From: Gordonia polyisoprenivorans NBRC 16320 = JCM 10675
GTDB taxonomy: Bacteria; Actinomycetota; Actinomycetes; Mycobacteriales; Mycobacteriaceae
Assembly: GCF_000241325.1 (NCBI RefSeq)
Contig: NZ_BAEI01000054.1
Coordinates: 1 to 64,000, forward strand
DNA: 64,000 nucleotides
Direction: 5' to 3'
In this document: positions 47,674-57,691 of the stretch, piece by piece
Position numbering within the stretch: the stretch's first letter is position 1
Layout of the letters: every line of letters starts with the position of its first letter
Notes under the pieces: model-generated
The model's input: only the letters and a program-made list of their open reading frames with translations
What the model was told of the DNA's origin: nothing
Databases searched by the model: none
Translations under genes and position numbers: made by a program

Positions 47674-48234
47674 TCACACGGCCAGGAGGTGCCCCACCCC
47701 GGCCATCCCGCACGCCCACAGCACCGAGGCGAAGGTGCCCATGATGAACTGCTCGCTGGCATGCGGCGCGCGTAGTTCCGGAAACCGGGCCAGGCTCTTG
47801 ACCGCGAGGATGATCGCCAGCCCCTCCGGCCAACCGAGCAGCAGGGTCCCGACGACGGCGAGCCGTTCGAGGTATCCGATCACCCGGCCACCACGCAGCG
47901 GACCGGACTCGGGTTCGTCCGGCCGGCCCGCGGGCGGTGCGCTGGGGGCCGGGGCCCTGGTGACGCCTCCGGCGATGAGTACCGATCGGACGATGGCGCC
48001 GCCGGCGGTGACCGCGGCCGTGGTGGCCGCGAGGGATCCGATGACGGACACGGCGTGGGTGGTCGGTGCGGTACCGGACCACGCGCACAGTGCGGCCACC
48101 GCTGCGAGCAGCAACGAGACGACGCTCGACGCCGGATCGATCCACTCGCGGTTGCCGAGCCGACGGTGCAGCGCCATCGCCGCCCCGGGGAGCGCGGCGA
48201 TCACGATGAGCACCGTGATGGCGGTGGCGGTCAT
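47674..48234 (-). CDS. Membrane protein downstream of the SatD-like gene
   Basis: A 186-residue protein with four to five hydrophobic segments (for example TATAITVLIVIAALPGAAMAL, SVVSLLLAAVAALCAWSG, and a C-terminal IMGTFASVLWACGMAGVGHLL). A Pro/Gly-rich loop lies in the middle. No family can be named with certainty, although genes downstream of satD often encode DUF3307-type membrane proteins and this one may be a distant analogue. The ATG at 48234 overlaps the SatD-like stop by 4 nt, so the two products probably act together. Confidence 0.72.
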   Translation of the reverse strand: MTATAITVLIVIAALPGAAMALHRRLGNREWIDPASSVVSLLLAAVAALCAWSGTAPTTHAVSVIGSLAATTAAVTAGGAIVRSVLIAGGVTRAPAPSAPPAGRPDEPESGPLRGGRVIGYLERLAVVGTLLLGWPEGLAIILAVKSLARFPELRAPHASEQFIMGTFASVLWACGMAGVGHLLAV

Positions 48235-48827
48235 CGGGGGTCCTCGGCGGGTCGGTCGGCGCGGGCGAGGAGATCGGCGACGAGATCTCGCGTGGGCGAC
48301 TCCAGTTCCCAGCGCGCCGCCCGCAATCGCTGCGACATGGCCTGCGGGGTGATGCCGAGCTCTTCGGCCGCCGCGGTCTGTCGCAGGCCGCCACGGACCA
48401 GCGACACGGCCTCCCGGCCCGCGGCCGAGCGGGTGATCACGATCTCGGTGAGCAGACGCAGAGCGGTGTCGGCGTGTTCGGCCCACCGGGACGCTCCGCG
48501 CACCGCCAGCGGTGGCCGCGCGGCCTTGGCCGCTTCCACCGCGGCCCGCGCATGCTCGAACGCCTCACCGCGGCCCGCCCGGGTCTGCGCAGGGAGCGGT
48601 GTCTCGACGTCGCCGATGCCGATGCCGATGCTCCAATGTCCCTCGTCGGCCAGCAGCAGGGTGACGGCGACGACGGCGTCCGGGTCGGTGAGTACGGCCT
48701 GGACCTCGTCGCCTGCGGTGCGGTCGAAGGGTCGGAGGACCGGGGTGTCGGCAACGGCGGTGAGCAGGTCGGGAACGCGGTCGCGGTCCGTCCGGCTCCG
48801 GCGCTGGTCGATCGTCATCACGAACAC
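48231..48827 (-). CDS. SatD-like protein with helix-turn-helix
   Basis: A 198-residue protein starting FVMTIDQRRSRTDRDRVPDLL, the D-x-x-x-S-R opening seen in SatD-family proteins. The central part has a VTLLLADEGHWSIGIGIGDVETPLP region resembling a degenerate nucleotidyl-cyclase-like core. The C-terminal helix-turn-helix reads RQTAAAEELGITPQAMSQRLRAA. SatD-like proteins are poorly characterised; some are linked to acid or stress response. GTG at 48827 keeps the conserved N-terminus; the ATG at 48818 would remove it. The upstream region contains regularly spaced ATCAAG/CTTGAT motifs, which may be its own operator. Confidence 0.75.
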   Translation of the reverse strand: MFVMTIDQRRSRTDRDRVPDLLTAVADTPVLRPFDRTAGDEVQAVLTDPDAVVAVTLLLADEGHWSIGIGIGDVETPLPAQTRAGRGEAFEHARAAVEAAKAARPPLAVRGASRWAEHADTALRLLTEIVITRSAAGREAVSLVRGGLRQTAAAEELGITPQAMSQRLRAARWELESPTRDLVADLLARADRPAEDPR

Positions 48828-48897
48828 AGCAGATCACCCGCCACCGACAGGGCGGTTGCGGCGACTGCGGTTGCGGGGACCCCGCGGCCCGTGGTGC

Positions 48898-48966
48898 CTC
48901 ATGCCACAAGTATGAGGACTTGTCATCGGTATATCAAGCAAAATGACTTGATATGAATAAATCAAG
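48898..48966. promoter_or_regulatory. Low-GC operator-like region with alternating ATCAAG/CTTGAT motifs
   Basis: ATATCAAG (48931-48938) and CTTGATAT (48947-48954) form a perfect 8-bp inverted repeat. A further ATCAAG starts at 48961, so the three half-sites sit at a regular 14-bp spacing. CTCAT/ATGAG (48898-48916) forms another inverted repeat. The block is strikingly A/T-rich for this genome and lies upstream of the SatD-like gene and just after the TVP38 stop. It may be an operator, a terminator or both. Confidence 0.55.
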
Positions 48967-49723
48967 TTTGAGAAGTTGATGGCCGAAGGGGTGTCCGCAC
49001 GTCGACGACGAGCCCGATGACCCCGATCGCGAAGAACGTGGCGCTCAGAGCCAGCAACCACGGGTTCTGTCGACCGGTCAGCGCGTCGCCGAGAAGCACG
49101 ACCGCCACGGTTCCCGGGGCCATGCACGTCACACTCGCCAGCAGGTAGGGGCCGGTGCGCACCGAGGAGAGTCCCGCGCAGTAGTTCAGCAGCCAGAACG
49201 GACAGACCGGGATCAGCCGCAGCGACCCGACGGCCAGCCAGCCGCGCGCGGCCAGCCGGTACTCGACCGCTCGCATCACCGGCCGCTGCAGGAATGGCTG
49301 AATGCGGGACCGCCCGACACCACGGGCCACCCGGAACGCCAGGTACGCCGCCAGGGTTGCCGAGATCATCGCGCCGATCACGCCGACGACGGGACCGAAG
49401 AAAATCCCCGACATGACGGTGAAGATGGTGCGGGGGATCGGCAGTGCCGTGCATACCACGTAGGCGCCGAAGAACACCCAGACGAAGGCGGGCCCGAGAT
49501 TCTCGCCCCAGGCGCGCACACTGCCGACCGAGGGAAGGGGAACGAGATAGGAGATGGCCAGCACCGCGCACACCGCGACGAGTCCGAGGACCGCGTTGCG
49601 GATACTGCGGCGCGATTGGGTGGTCATCGCATCTCTGGACCTGCCCGGCGACCCCGACGGGATCGGCGGCTCGGGCGAGGCGGGTGCCACGGACTCGCCG
49701 GAACCACTGCGATCGTTACGCAC
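48962..49723 (-). CDS. TVP38/TMEM64 family membrane protein (Rv1491c-like)
   Basis: A 253-residue membrane protein with five to six helices and the SNARE-associated/VTT domain. Family motifs are visible as GIFFGPVVGVIGAMISATLAAYLAFRVARGVGR and LRLIPVCPFWLLNYCAGLSSVRTGPYLLAS. VTT/DedA proteins are linked to lipid scrambling and envelope homeostasis. The start at 49723 gives a Pro/Ser-rich tail of about 32 residues before MTTQSRRSIRN; an internal ATG there (about 49627) would give the core family length and is a real alternative. It is divergent from mutA by 182 bp, as in mycobacteria. Confidence 0.88.
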   Translation of the reverse strand: MRNDRSGSGESVAPASPEPPIPSGSPGRSRDAMTTQSRRSIRNAVLGLVAVCAVLAISYLVPLPSVGSVRAWGENLGPAFVWVFFGAYVVCTALPIPRTIFTVMSGIFFGPVVGVIGAMISATLAAYLAFRVARGVGRSRIQPFLQRPVMRAVEYRLAARGWLAVGSLRLIPVCPFWLLNYCAGLSSVRTGPYLLASVTCMAPGTVAVVLLGDALTGRQNPWLLALSATFFAIGVIGLVVDVRTPLRPSTSQT

Positions 49724-49905
49724 CGCTCCACTCTAGGGCGGTCCGCTCGACCGGCTCCCGCGTGATCGCGGCCGAGTCCGCCGGGCCAGGCGTGTCGGAC
49801 GTGGCATACGTCACGACACGGGCCTACTGTGCGGTACCGAGCGAGCGATCGGCTAAGGTCAACTACGCTCTCGACCGAGCGCATGATGGAGGTGTGTGCA
49901 GCACG

Positions 49906-51843
49906 ATGCCCGAGCACAGCGAACAGCCCGAGCAGTCCCGACAGGCGCTCGACGAGGCATACAAGACATGGTCGCGGGCCGCGGCCGGGGTGCTCGCCAA
50001 GTCGCGGCGCGTCGAGGTCGATGATCTCCCCGACACCCCCGAGGCACTGCTGTCCACGCAGACCCGGGACGGGCTGACCGTCCGCCCGCTCTACACGCGC
50101 CGAGACGAGACCGCAGAACCCGGTGTCCCCGGTGGCTTCCCCTACGTCCGTGGGGCCGACCCGCACCGCGACGTCCTCACCGGCTGGCGGGTGACCGAAC
50201 GATTCGGCGACGATCCGGCATCGGCCCAACAGGTCAACACCGAGATCCTCGAGGCGATGAACAACGGGACCAGCGGCCTGTGGCTGGCCGTCGGAGGTGC
50301 ACTGACCGCCGACGACCTCGCCACCGTGCTGTCCGGTGTCTACCTGGACCTCGTGCCGATCACCCTCGACGGCGGCGCCTCGGGTATCGAGGCCGCACGC
50401 GCCCTGCTCGCCGTCCTCGACGGTGCGCCCGCGGGCGCGAACACCGCCGCGCCGACCGCGGCGACGACGCTGTCCCTCGGGCTCTCACCGCTGACCGCCG
50501 CATACTCGGGACGGCCCACGGTGGCACCCGAGGCGGCCACGGAACTGGCGGTCGAGGTCGCGGGGGCGCACGGCGCCGCGGTTCGCACCCTCCGGGTCGA
50601 CGGCACCGACTTCGCCACCGCCGGTGCCGACAACGGACTCGAACTGGCCCTGTCGGTGGCTGCCGCGGTGGCGCATCTGCGTGATCTCACCGCCGCCGGA
50701 CTCGACCCCGCGGCCGCGCTGGAACAGCTCACCTTCGCCGTCTCGGTCGCCGACGATCAGTTCGCCGGAATCGCGAAACTGCGTGCGCTGCGGCGTATCT
50801 GGGCTCGGGTGGCCGAGGTGATCGGCGCACCGAACTCCGGTGGCGCGCTGACCCATGCGGTCACCGACCTGTCGATGTACAGCCAGCGTGATCCGTGGGT
50901 CAACATGCTGCGCAGCACCATCGCCGCCTTCGGTGCCGGCGTCGGCGGTGCCGACCAGGTCACCGTCCTGCGGTACGACGCCGCGTTGCCCGCCGATGCG
51001 CGCACCTCCGGAGCCGCGTTCTCCCGGCGGATCGCCCGCAACACCCAGCTGTTGCTCCTCGAGGAGTCCAACATCGGACGCGTGCTCGATCCGGCAGGCG
51101 GATCGTGGTTCGTCGAATCGCTCACCGACGACCTCGCCGCGAACGCGTGGGCGGTCTTCGGTGACATCGAGAAGCAGGGCGGATATCGCGCCGCCCTCGA
51201 CTCGGGGTGGATCGCCGAGCGTGTCGCCGAGTCGTTGCAGACCCGGGACGTGGCGGTCGCCCATCGTCGCGAATCGGTGACCGGGGTCAACGAGTTCCCG
51301 AATCTCGCCGAGAAGCCGATCACCGGCGCCCCGGCCACGACGACCGACCTCGTCGGCGCGACCCCGCGACTGGCCCGCGTCGGACGCGCCTTCGAGCAGT
51401 TGCGGGATCGCTCCGACGCCCAGTTCGCCGACACCGGCACCCGTCCGCGAATCCTGTTGCTGCCGTTGGGAAGTGTGGCCGAGCACAACGGCCGCACCAC
51501 GTTCGTCGCGAATCTGCTCGCGGCGGGCGGGATCGAGGCGGTGAACCCCGGGCCGCTCGACGCGTCGACCATCCCCACCGCGATCGCCGACACCGGCACG
51601 CCGATCGCCGTCCTGTGCGGCGCCAAGGCGCGCTACGCCGAGGACGGTCCGGCGGCGCTGGCCGCGGCGCGGGCAGCGGGTCTGGCGCACGTGCTGCTCG
51701 CCGGACCGGACAAGGAATGGCCCGCCGGTGACGACCGCCCCGATGGCTCGCTGCGTGTGGGCATCGACGCGGTGGCCACCCTCACCGACCTCTTCGACCG
51801 GCTCGTCCCCTCCGTCCCCGCCACCTCGGGAGCCAGCGCATGA
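49906..51843 (+). CDS. mutA: Methylmalonyl-CoA mutase small subunit
   Basis: A 645-residue protein, the small (non-catalytic) subunit of the MutAB heterodimer that interconverts methylmalonyl-CoA and succinyl-CoA. It has the TIM-barrel blocks [18 protein letters not shown] and [17 protein letters not shown]. The C-terminal B12-like domain reads [18 protein letters not shown], lacking the D-x-H-x-x-G cobalt-ligand motif, as expected for MutA. The ATG at 49906 was chosen. The GTG at 49894 and the GGAGG just upstream leave some doubt. The stop overlaps mutB by 4 nt. Propionyl-CoA from odd-chain or cholesterol breakdown would be the source of its substrate. Confidence 0.93.
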   Translation: MPEHSEQPEQSRQALDEAYKTWSRAAAGVLAKSRRVEVDDLPDTPEALLSTQTRDGLTVRPLYTRRDETAEPGVPGGFPYVRGADPHRDVLTGWRVTERFGDDPASAQQVNTEILEAMNNGTSGLWLAVGGALTADDLATVLSGVYLDLVPITLDGGASGIEAARALLAVLDGAPAGANTAAPTAATTLSLGLSPLTAAYSGRPTVAPEAATELAVEVAGAHGAAVRTLRVDGTDFATAGADNGLELALSVAAAVAHLRDLTAAGLDPAAALEQLTFAVSVADDQFAGIAKLRALRRIWARVAEVIGAPNSGGALTHAVTDLSMYSQRDPWVNMLRSTIAAFGAGVGGADQVTVLRYDAALPADARTSGAAFSRRIARNTQLLLLEESNIGRVLDPAGGSWFVESLTDDLAANAWAVFGDIEKQGGYRAALDSGWIAERVAESLQTRDVAVAHRRESVTGVNEFPNLAEKPITGAPATTTDLVGATPRLARVGRAFEQLRDRSDAQFADTGTRPRILLLPLGSVAEHNGRTTFVANLLAAGGIEAVNPGPLDASTIPTAIADTGTPIAVLCGAKARYAEDGPAALAAARAAGLAHVLLAGPDKEWPAGDDRPDGSLRVGIDAVATLTDLFDRLVPSVPATSGASA

Positions 51844-54104
51844 CCAACACCGAACAGACAACCGCGATACCGAGTTTCGCCGACGTCGACCTCGCCGTCG
51901 AGGTGCCGGCGGTACCGGCCGACGCGGCTGCGGAGGTGATCGGGGACCTCTCGGCCGCCCACGGTTACAGCACCGAGCAGGTCACCTGGAGCACCCCCGA
52001 GCAGATCGACGTCACGCCGGTGTACACCCGCGCCGACCGGGATGCGGTGACCACCGACGGCGCCCACCCGTATCCGTTGGATTCGGTACCCGGGGCGGCG
52101 CCGTTCATCCGCGGCCCGTATCCGACGATGTACGTCAACCAGCCGTGGACCATCCGCCAGTACGCGGGCTTCTCCACCGCGGCGGAATCCAACGCCTTCT
52201 ACCGCCGCAACCTGGCGGCCGGGCAGAAGGGCCTGTCGGTGGCCTTCGACCTGGCCACCCACCGCGGCTACGATTCCGACCATCCACGCGTCGCCGGTGA
52301 CGTCGGCATGGCGGGTGTGGCGATCGACTCCATCCTCGACATGCGCCAGCTCTTCGACGGCATCGACCTCGGCAGCGTGTCGGTGTCGATGACGATGAAC
52401 GGTGCGGTGCTGCCCATCCTGGCGCTGTATGTCGTTGCCGCAGAGGAACAGGGCGTGCCGCCGGAGAAGCTGGCGGGGACCATCCAGAACGACATCCTCA
52501 AGGAGTTCATGGTCCGCAACACCTACATCTATCCGCCCAAGCCGTCGATGCGGATCATCTCCAACATCTTCGAGTACACCAGCCAGAAGATGCCGCGGTT
52601 CAACTCGATCTCCATCTCCGGCTATCACATCCAGGAGGCCGGGGCCACCGCCGATCTCGAGCTCGCCTACACCCTCGCCGACGGTGTGGAGTACATCCGC
52701 GCCGGCCTCGACGCCGGGCTCGACATCGACAAGTTCGCCCCGCGACTGTCGTTCTTCTGGGGCATCGGGATGAACTTCTTCATGGAGGTCGCCAAGCTGC
52801 GTGCCGCGCGTCTGCTGTGGAGCGAACTCGTCGCCCAGTTCGATCCGAAGAACCCGAAATCGTTGTCGCTGCGCACACATTCGCAGACCTCGGGGTGGTC
52901 GTTGACCGCCCAGGACGTGTTCAACAACGTCGCCCGTACCTGCGTCGAGGCGATGGCGGCCACCCAGGGTCACACCCAGTCGTTGCACACCAACGCCCTC
53001 GACGAGGCGATCGCCCTGCCGACGGACTTCTCCGCCCGCATCGCCCGCAACACCCAGCTGCTGTTGCAGCAGGAATCGGGTACCACACGCCCGATCGATC
53101 CGTGGGCGGGCAGCAACTACGTCGAGTGGCTGACCCATCAGCTCGCCCAGAAGGCCCGCGAGCACATCGCCGAGGTCGAGGCGACCGGCGGTATGACGCA
53201 GGCGATCAACGAGGGTCTGCCGAAGTTGCGGATCGAGGAGGCCGCCGCCCGCACGCAGGCGCGCATCGACTCCGGTCAGCAGCCGCTCATCGGGGTCAAC
53301 AAGTACCGCGTCGAGGACGACGAGGAGATCGAGGTCCTCAAGGTCGAGAACTCCAAGGTGCGCACCGAACAACTCGAGAAGCTCGATCGGCTTCGCGCAG
53401 GCCGGGATTCGGCGGCGGTGGAGGCGGCCCTGGCCGATCTGACGCGCGCCGCGGCCAGCGACGACGGCGGCATGGAGAACAACCTGATGGCCCTGGCCAT
53501 CGAGGCCGCCCGGCAGCAGGCGACCGTCGGCGAGATCTCCGCGGCGCTGGAAAAGGTCTATGGTCGCCATCAGGCAGAGATCAAGACCATCAGCGGGGTG
53601 TATCGACATGAGGTGGGTGCGGTGACCGGCGTCGAGGCGGCCACGGAGATCGTCGAGCAGTTCGCCGAGGCGGAGGGTCGGCGCCCGCGCGTGCTGGTCG
53701 CCAAGATGGGCCAGGACGGACACGACCGCGGGCAGAAGGTGATCGCGACGGCATTCGCCGACCTCGGCTTCGACGTCGACGTGGGCCCGCTGTTCGCCAC
53801 CCCCGAGGAGGTCGCCACGCAAGCCGCCGACAACGACGTCCACGTCGTCGGTGTGTCCTCGCTGGCCGCCGGGCATCTGACACTGGTGCCCGCGCTGCGC
53901 AAGGCGCTCGAGGAGGTCGGCCGCCCCGACATCATGATCGTCGTCGGTGGGGTGATCCCGCCCGGTGATTTCGAGGAGCTCTACGAGGCAGGCGCCGCGG
54001 CGATCTTCCCGCCCGGTACCGTCATCGCCGACTCGGCGGTCGAACTCGTCGGCAAGCTCGCCGACAATCTCGGGCTCGAACTCGCCGGAGTCGCTTCCGA
54101 GTGA
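51840..54104 (+). CDS. mutB: Methylmalonyl-CoA mutase large subunit
   Basis: A 754-residue catalytic subunit of the adenosylcobalamin-dependent mutase. Residues [29 protein letters not shown] and [19 protein letters not shown] belong to the substrate barrel. The C-terminal cobalamin domain has the base-off motif [11 protein letters not shown] (D-x-H-x-x-G, near residue 625) with later [16 protein letters not shown] and [10 protein letters not shown]. It overlaps mutA (ATGA) and meaB (GTGA), so the three gene products are made in fixed proportion. The M. tuberculosis mazEF4 pair between mutB and meaB is absent here. Confidence 0.97.
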   Translation: MTNTEQTTAIPSFADVDLAVEVPAVPADAAAEVIGDLSAAHGYSTEQVTWSTPEQIDVTPVYTRADRDAVTTDGAHPYPLDSVPGAAPFIRGPYPTMYVNQPWTIRQYAGFSTAAESNAFYRRNLAAGQKGLSVAFDLATHRGYDSDHPRVAGDVGMAGVAIDSILDMRQLFDGIDLGSVSVSMTMNGAVLPILALYVVAAEEQGVPPEKLAGTIQNDILKEFMVRNTYIYPPKPSMRIISNIFEYTSQKMPRFNSISISGYHIQEAGATADLELAYTLADGVEYIRAGLDAGLDIDKFAPRLSFFWGIGMNFFMEVAKLRAARLLWSELVAQFDPKNPKSLSLRTHSQTSGWSLTAQDVFNNVARTCVEAMAATQGHTQSLHTNALDEAIALPTDFSARIARNTQLLLQQESGTTRPIDPWAGSNYVEWLTHQLAQKAREHIAEVEATGGMTQAINEGLPKLRIEEAAARTQARIDSGQQPLIGVNKYRVEDDEEIEVLKVENSKVRTEQLEKLDRLRAGRDSAAVEAALADLTRAAASDDGGMENNLMALAIEAARQQATVGEISAALEKVYGRHQAEIKTISGVYRHEVGAVTGVEAATEIVEQFAEAEGRRPRVLVAKMGQDGHDRGQKVIATAFADLGFDVDVGPLFATPEEVATQAADNDVHVVGVSSLAAGHLTLVPALRKALEEVGRPDIMIVVGGVIPPGDFEELYEAGAAAIFPPGTVIADSAVELVGKLADNLGLELAGVASE

Positions 54105-55117
54105 CCGACCAGAGCGGCACACGGGCAGCGGTACGCCGACGGGTAGACGTCGATGCGCTCGCCGAGGCCATCCTCGAGGACCGTCGCGCGGACCTCGCCC
54201 GCGCGATCACCCTCGTCGAATCGCGTCGGCCCGATCACCGCGCCGCGGCGCAGGAGTTGCTCCTGCGTCTGACTCCGCACTCGGGCAAGTCGTTTCGGGT
54301 CGGCATCACCGGCGTCCCGGGGGTCGGTAAGTCCACCACGATCGAAGCACTCGGACTGCATCTCATCGAGCAGGGGCACAAGGTCGCGGTACTCGCCGTC
54401 GACCCGTCCTCGACGCGTACCGGCGGGTCGATCCTCGGGGACAAGACCCGGATGGGCCGGTTGTCGATGGACAAGCGTGCCTACATCCGGCCGTCACCGA
54501 CGTCCGGCACGCTCGGCGGGGTCGCCAAGGCCACCCGCGAGTCGATCGTCCTCGTCGAGGCCGCAGGTTTCGACGTGGTGCTGGTGGAGACCGTCGGCGT
54601 CGGCCAGTCGGAGGTCGCGGTGGCCAACATGGTCGACACGTTCTCGTTCCTGACCCTGGCCCGCACCGGGGATTCGTTGCAGGGCATCAAGAAAGGTGTC
54701 CTCGAGCTCGCCGACGTGATCATCGTCAACAAGGCCGACGGCAAACATCTCACCGAGGCGAACGCGGCCGCCCGCGAGCTGAAGAACGCGCTGCGGCTGA
54801 TCTATCCGCACGACGCACTGTGGTTTCCACCCGTGCAGACGATGAGCGCGCTGGAGAACACCGGCGTCGACGAGTACTGGGCGGCGGTGGAACGTCATCG
54901 CGAGACACTGCTCGCCGCAGGTGAATTCGAGGCCCGACGCAATCGTCAGCAGATCGAGTGGATGTGGGAGATGGCGCGCGAGACCGTGCTGGCACGCCTC
55001 GCCGATTCCCCGGAGGTCAAGTCGGTGCGCGCCGAGGTCGAGCAGCAGGTACGCGAGGCCACGCTGACCCCGGCGCTCGGCGCGCAGCGCATCATCGAGA
55101 CCTTCGACAACCGCTGA
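54101..55117 (+). CDS. meaB: Methylmalonyl-CoA mutase GTPase chaperone MeaB
   Basis: A 338-residue G3E-type GTPase with Walker [10 protein letters not shown] (about 71), [18 protein letters not shown], switch [18 protein letters not shown] and base-recognition NKAD. MeaB protects and gates the loading of adenosylcobalamin into the mutase and ejects damaged cofactor. GTG at 54101 overlaps the mutB stop. It closes the conserved backbone; a strong terminator follows directly and the siderophore locus begins beyond it. Confidence 0.95.
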   Translation: MTDQSGTRAAVRRRVDVDALAEAILEDRRADLARAITLVESRRPDHRAAAQELLLRLTPHSGKSFRVGITGVPGVGKSTTIEALGLHLIEQGHKVAVLAVDPSSTRTGGSILGDKTRMGRLSMDKRAYIRPSPTSGTLGGVAKATRESIVLVEAAGFDVVLVETVGVGQSEVAVANMVDTFSFLTLARTGDSLQGIKKGVLELADVIIVNKADGKHLTEANAAARELKNALRLIYPHDALWFPPVQTMSALENTGVDEYWAAVERHRETLLAAGEFEARRNRQQIEWMWEMARETVLARLADSPEVKSVRAEVEQQVREATLTPALGAQRIIETFDNR

Positions 55118-55134
55118 CCCGACAACCCGAACGC

Positions 55135-55171
55135 ACACCGGCGCCGCACCTTCGAGGTGCGGCGCCGGTGT
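55135..55171. terminator. Strong bidirectional hairpin terminator
   Basis: A perfect 17-bp inverted repeat (55135-55151 and 55155-55171) with a TCG loop, built from ACACCGGCGCCGCACCT and its complement. It lies between the convergent meaB and siderophore-binding-protein genes. No U-run follows, which is normal for this group. It likely stops transcription from both sides and insulates the siderophore locus from mutAB-meaB. Confidence 0.85.
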
Positions 55172-55197
55172 TCTTCAGCGGGTCGGTCGCACGCGGG

Positions 55198-56169
55198 TCA
55201 GAGCTTGGCGGCCACCGGATTCAGGGTGTCGATGACGAACCCGACCGACGGCGCACTGGGCACGCTGAACGCGGGTTGGGTCTTGTCGTCGAGGTAGACG
55301 ACCGTACCGTTCTTGACGGCAGTGAGGTTGCTCCAGCCGGGTACCTGGTTCACCACGGCGTTGTTGCCGCCGGGAACATAGACGACCAGCAGATCCGAGT
55401 TCAGCAGGTCGATCCGCTCCGGCGAGATCAGCGCACGGGTGGACTGACCGTTGTGCAGTGCGGCCACCTGCGGGTTCAGGGTGAAGCCCAGTTGGGCGAT
55501 CAGGCCCGCAGCGGCATCCTTGGTGGAGTTGATCGCCCCGACCTGACCGGTCGGGCCCACCTGCGCGAAGGTGAAGGTCTTGCCCTGCGCCTTGGCGTTG
55601 TTCGACTTGAACGTCGAGATCTCACCATTGGTGGCATCGATCAGTTTCTGTGCCTGATCGCCGACGCCGAACATCTTACCGGCCGTCGTGGTCAGTTGCT
55701 CCCAGGTGTCGGCGGTGGCGCCTTTGGTCAGTACCGGGATCGTCGGGGCGATCTCCTTGAGCTTGTTGTACTGGTCCTCGCTGCCGAGGTAGCCGGCCAG
55801 GATGAGGTCGGGGTTGAACTTGGCCAGTTCGGCGACGGTCACCTGGGTCGGGTCGGCGACCTCGACGATCTGTGCGTTGTTGGCGGGGGTCCACGAGAAC
55901 GTCGGCGTGCCCTTCGGGACGAACGCCGCGGTGATCGGGATATTCAGTGCTGCAAGGGTATCGGTCCAGTCACTGAGCAGTGTCACCACGCGGGTGGGCT
56001 TGGCGGTGATCTCCGTCGAGCCGTATTCGTGATCGATGGTCACCGGGGTGAACGACGAACTGCTCTGTGCCGAGTTGTCGTCGGGGGAGGAGCAGGCGCC
56101 GAGGAAGGCGATCAGGCCCACCGCGACGGCCACCACCAGGCCGCGCAGCATCGGTCGTGTGTTCTTCAC
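55198..56169 (-). CDS. Ferric-siderophore ABC transporter substrate-binding lipoprotein
   Basis: A 323-residue lipoprotein with a signal peptide ending in the lipobox LGAC (about residue 26). A type III (FecB/BtuF-like) binding fold follows: TRVVTLLSDWTDTLAALNI, FNPDLILAGYLGSEDQYNKLKEIAP and a long central helix. It should deliver an Fe3+-siderophore to an ABC permease; no permease gene is in the window. It follows entA on the same strand after an 84-bp gap, and is probably the last gene of the entB-entA operon. The substrate is most likely the catecholate made by the neighbouring genes. Confidence 0.87.
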   Translation of the reverse strand: MKNTRPMLRGLVVAVAVGLIAFLGACSSPDDNSAQSSSSFTPVTIDHEYGSTEITAKPTRVVTLLSDWTDTLAALNIPITAAFVPKGTPTFSWTPANNAQIVEVADPTQVTVAELAKFNPDLILAGYLGSEDQYNKLKEIAPTIPVLTKGATADTWEQLTTTAGKMFGVGDQAQKLIDATNGEISTFKSNNAKAQGKTFTFAQVGPTGQVGAINSTKDAAAGLIAQLGFTLNPQVAALHNGQSTRALISPERIDLLNSDLLVVYVPGGNNAVVNQVPGWSNLTAVKNGTVVYLDDKTQPAFSVPSAPSVGFVIDTLNPVAAKL

Positions 56170-56253
56170 GAGAATCCAATCAGTTGTGTGGGAGGAGTGG
56201 GGATTTCGGCGGGCGAGGTGTCGTCCGGTGCGGCGTTGCCCGTGGCGACGGGG

Positions 56254-56985
56254 TCACATGTCCAACGTCGCACCTCCGTCGACCCGCAGGTCGTGCAGCG
56301 TGACGTGGCGCGCCGCATCCGAGGCGAGGAAGACGACGGTCTCGGCGATGTCGGCCGGGTCGGCGATCCGGCCGAGCGGTATGCCCAACCGGAAGCGGGC
56401 GGCGTCGCCGACGAGCACCGTGTCGCGATCGGCATCGGAGGCCCACATACCCCGGAGCATGGGGGTGTCGGTGGACCCGGGGGAGACGATGTTGACGCGT
56501 ACGCCGGAGGGGGCCGCGGCCAGCCCGAGTGACCGTGCGTAGGAGGTCGCGGCAGCCTTGGATGCCGCGTACGCCGGTAACGCGGTGCGCGGCACGGTGG
56601 CGGCGTTGCTGGAGACGACCACCGCCGAGCCTCGTCGACGGGCGGTCATCGAGGGCAGGGCCACGTCGAGGAGGTTGCGGACGCCACCGGCGTTGACGGC
56701 CATGCAGGTGTCCCAGTCGTCGCTCATCACGCCGGCGGCGGCGACCACCACACCGATCGGACCGTGTTCGGTGTCGAGCTCGTCCCAGGCGGCGCGCACG
56801 GCGTCGCGATCGGTCACGTCGACGGCACGAATATCGGTGTCGGGCTGACGGTCCCATCCGATGACGGTGGCACCGGCGGCCCTCAGGGCGTCGACGACGG
56901 CAGACCCGATGCCGCCCGCGGCGCCGGTCACCAGGGCGACCTCACCGGCCGGCCCGGCCGGCCCGGCGGTGGATCCTCCGGTCAC
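56254..56985 (-). CDS. entA: 2,3-dihydro-2,3-dihydroxybenzoate dehydrogenase
   Basis: A 243-residue short-chain dehydrogenase with TGAAGGIG near residue 20, AAAG ([16 protein letters not shown]) and the active-site Ser/Tyr/Lys ([21 protein letters not shown]). The family (EntA/DhbA) oxidises 2,3-dihydro-2,3-dihydroxybenzoate to 2,3-dihydroxybenzoate (DHB). GTG at 56985 overlaps the stop of the isochorismatase gene (GTGA). Assignment rests on the close linkage to EntB- and EntE-like genes, since many SDRs share these motifs. No isochorismate synthase is in the window; it must lie beyond the right edge or elsewhere. Confidence 0.85.
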   Translation of the reverse strand: MTGGSTAGPAGPAGEVALVTGAAGGIGSAVVDALRAAGATVIGWDRQPDTDIRAVDVTDRDAVRAAWDELDTEHGPIGVVVAAAGVMSDDWDTCMAVNAGGVRNLLDVALPSMTARRRGSAVVVSSNAATVPRTALPAYAASKAAATSYARSLGLAAAPSGVRVNIVSPGSTDTPMLRGMWASDADRDTVLVGDAARFRLGIPLGRIADPADIAETVVFLASDAARHVTLHDLRVDGGATLDM

Positions 56986-57668
56986 GCCGTGACTCCGGAC
57001 CGATCCGTGCCGACACCGTCGGAGGCGTGTTCTGTGGCCGCTACCTGCACAGCGCGCAACACCTGTGCGGCGCGGACGACCCGTCCGGCGCGTTTGCCGA
57101 TGTACTCGGCGGCCATCCGGTGCTCGTCGCGGGAGAAGTCACCCATCGCGTCGACGACGAAGAAGGGGGCGACGTCGCTCATGAACGCGTCGGTGGCGCT
57201 GATCATGCAGCCCATGTGGGCGTAGACCCCCACGATGATCAACTGGTCGCGGCCGTGGTGGGCGAGCAGTTGGCGTAGGTCGGTGCGCTGGAAACCCGAG
57301 TATCGCCACTTGGTGACGCAGATGTCACCGTCACGTGGCGTGAGTTGCTCGATGATCTCCTCGTCGCGTCCGGAGGAGAGTCCCTTGCCCCAGAAGTCGG
57401 AGAGGATGCCGCGTCGCGAGGGATGTTGATCGCCGGGTTGGGCGGTGTAGACCACCGGAACGCCTGCCGCCGAACATGCTTCGCGGATCGCGATCATATT
57501 GGGTAGTGCCGTGGCCATCGGTTCGTGGTCGAGCCGGTAGGCGTCGATGAAGTAGCGCTGCATGTCGTGGATCAGCAGCGCGGCGCGTTCTGGCTGCAAC
57601 GTCCATTCCACGCGGGCGGGGAAGGGGCCCACGGGTATCTGGTACGGAGCGATCGGGGGAATGGACAC
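56982..57668 (-). CDS. entB: Isochorismatase (EntB-type without aryl carrier domain)
   Basis: A 228-residue isochorismatase. Catalytic residues are seen in [13 protein letters not shown] (Asp), TKWRYSGF (Lys) and [18 protein letters not shown] (Cys). It converts isochorismate to 2,3-dihydro-2,3-dihydroxybenzoate. E. coli EntB and Bacillus DhbB have a further C-terminal aryl carrier domain; here the protein ends after the isochorismatase fold and no carrier serine motif is present. GTG at 57668, with the conserved [11 protein letters not shown] start, faces the entE GTG only 22 bp away. The transcript is probably leaderless: TACCCT lies 6 nt before the GTG. Confidence 0.9.
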   Translation of the reverse strand: MSIPPIAPYQIPVGPFPARVEWTLQPERAALLIHDMQRYFIDAYRLDHEPMATALPNMIAIREACSAAGVPVVYTAQPGDQHPSRRGILSDFWGKGLSSGRDEEIIEQLTPRDGDICVTKWRYSGFQRTDLRQLLAHHGRDQLIIVGVYAHMGCMISATDAFMSDVAPFFVVDAMGDFSRDEHRMAAEYIGKRAGRVVRAAQVLRAVQVAATEHASDGVGTDRSGVTA

Positions 57669-57672
57669 AGCA

Positions 57673-57691
57673 TTAGGGTAGCCTCACCTTG
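57673..57691. promoter_or_regulatory. Iron box covering divergent leaderless promoters of entB and entE
   Basis: TTAGGGTAGCCTCACCTTG matches 14 of 19 iron-box positions. The two start codons are separated by only 22 bp. TAGCCT (57679-57684) lies 6 nt before the entE GTG, and TACCCT on the other strand (57675-57680) lies 6 nt before the entB GTG. One bound IdeR-type repressor would therefore cover both -10 elements. Confidence 0.78.

Noticed and set aside
49724-49905. Possible cobalamin riboswitch upstream of mutA
   Set aside because: The 182-bp gap has no recognisable B12-box and is too short for a full riboswitch plus two divergent promoters.
54090-54115. Toxin-antitoxin pair between mutB and meaB, as in M. 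tuberculosis mazEF4
   Set aside because: The two genes overlap by 4 nt here, leaving no room for additional genes.
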